Positions 63,330 through 64,000 of a stretch of 64,000 nt of DNA are shown here, piece by piece. Both the position numbers and the translations under genes were made by a program. The notes under the pieces were generated by a model. It was not told the origin of the DNA and did not search any database. It was given only the letters and a program-made list of their open reading frames with translations. Position 1 is the first letter of the stretch, and each line of letters opens with the position of its first letter. This DNA is from Gracilaria gracilis (Eukaryota > Rhodophyta > Florideophyceae > Gracilariales > Gracilariaceae), in NCBI GenBank assembly GCA_030374805.1, contig JARGSG010000058.1, positions 124,001 through 188,000 on the forward strand, given 5' to 3'.

Positions 63330-64000
63330 ACTCCGCTCTGGCGGCTACATCAACAAGTCCTCGCCCGAGGCGGTTGAGAGGTTCATATCAGAGTGGCAGT
63401 TTGTTCTTCCACTGTCGTGGCTGTTGCGGGTGATGGCCTCCGACTTCCGTTTCGGCGGCAACTCATCCTGTACACCAGGCCTCGGTCGTGTTTCCCAGGG
63501 AGCTCCTCGGAGTGTTATGCGCTCCGTTAAGAGGCCTAGAGCCCCTTGCTTGTGGAGTTGTTGCGGGATCCCGTCCCGACGTACTGAGAGCTTCCGGTGT
63601 TTCGGCGAGATCTTCCCGATCGACGGGGAACGAACCTCCGTGCGGGGGGCTAGCGAGCGGTGTTCCTTCACGTTCGTTTGACGACGGCAAGCTGTGTGGT
63701 TCCAACCGTCGTGGTGCCGTGGTGAGCCGTTTCAATTACGGAACTACCGTTTCTTGACAGCTCGTCACGCTCCGTGGCACTCCCCGTGGCACGCGTGTGC
63801 TCACGGCATGCACTGTCATGTGCATCGTCATCCTTCAAAAGAGGCGGTTCACACACGGTGCGTGGCTCGTGCCGCGCCGTGCGCGCGTCCAACATACTTG
63901 GCTTTTGTCCACCTAGAGTGGTGTCCATCTGTAACGATGTGGCCATGTGCTCTGCTGTTCCGGTTATGTCATCGGCTAAGTAGATTGCATCTCCCAAACT
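63330..64000 (-). pseudogene. Linker of element C pol, runs off right edge
   Basis: Minus-strand frames (63997-63668, 63735-63463, 63671-63345) are Ser/Thr/Pro/Arg-rich, with units such as ATTPQARGSRPLNG and SLPSSNEREGTPLASPPHGG. They resemble the linker before the chromodomain in element B. They overlap in three frames, so the linker is frameshifted or its true frame is unclear. Confidence 0.5.

Larger units (their letters stand above)
60921..64000 (-). mobile_element. Element C: minus-strand Ty3/Gypsy-type element, 3' end only
   Basis: Defined by the minus-strand pol linker and chromodomain (64000-63117) and the plus-strand accessory gene (60921-62870). RT, integrase and 5' LTR would lie beyond 64000. 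Its 3' LTR is absent at the junction with element B. Confidence 0.65.

Overview
This is a eukaryotic nuclear window. Its host-type genes are long and intron-poor, and they sit between dense nested transposable elements: chromodomain Ty3/Gypsy-type LTR retrotransposons, hAT and pogo-like DNA transposons, MITE-like palindromes and a foldback-like inverted repeat. The compact single-exon genes beside LTR-element islands remind me of a florideophyte red alga. That is an impression, not a proof. I saw no rRNA, tRNA or CRISPR array.

Left part (1-15.9 kb): mostly element debris. It holds a broken zinc-finger ORF, the 3' end of an LTR element (element D: antisense accessory gene plus LTR), a 508-bp LTR abutting a broken pogo-like transposase, and a MITE with a perfect 63-nt palindrome. 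A 2.9-kb foldback-like element follows, with arms of GC-rich minisatellite. Next come WD40 fragments and an open 926-codon hAT transposase.

Middle part (15.9-34.4 kb): the gene-bearing section. Three paralogous tyrosine-recombinase-like proteins lie within 14.3 kb (YR1 +, YR2 +, YR3 -). Only YR1 keeps Arg, Arg and Tyr at the expected sites. YR2 and YR3 have lost them but remain long open frames. Between or beside them are an unknown 388-codon gene, a degenerate 2-oxoglutarate-oxygenase-like protein, a small basic protein and a phosphotransferase-fold protein.

From 34.4 to 38.2 kb I find only noncoding DNA with palindromes, a duplicated block and a fused LTR/gag scrap.

Right part (38.2-64 kb): nested LTR retrotransposons. 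Element A (38269-50214, two 508-bp LTRs, 5-bp target duplication ACTGG) is inserted in the 5' LTR of element B, whose gag-pol runs from about 50.9 to 58.9 kb. Element C, on the minus strand, enters from the right edge and meets B tail to tail. Elements A, B, C and D all carry the same kind of extra gene between pol and the 3' end, always antisense to gag-pol. I consider this conserved antisense gene and the recombinase-like trio the two most interesting features. Where an open frame begins at a non-ATG codon, I moved the start to the first in-frame ATG.
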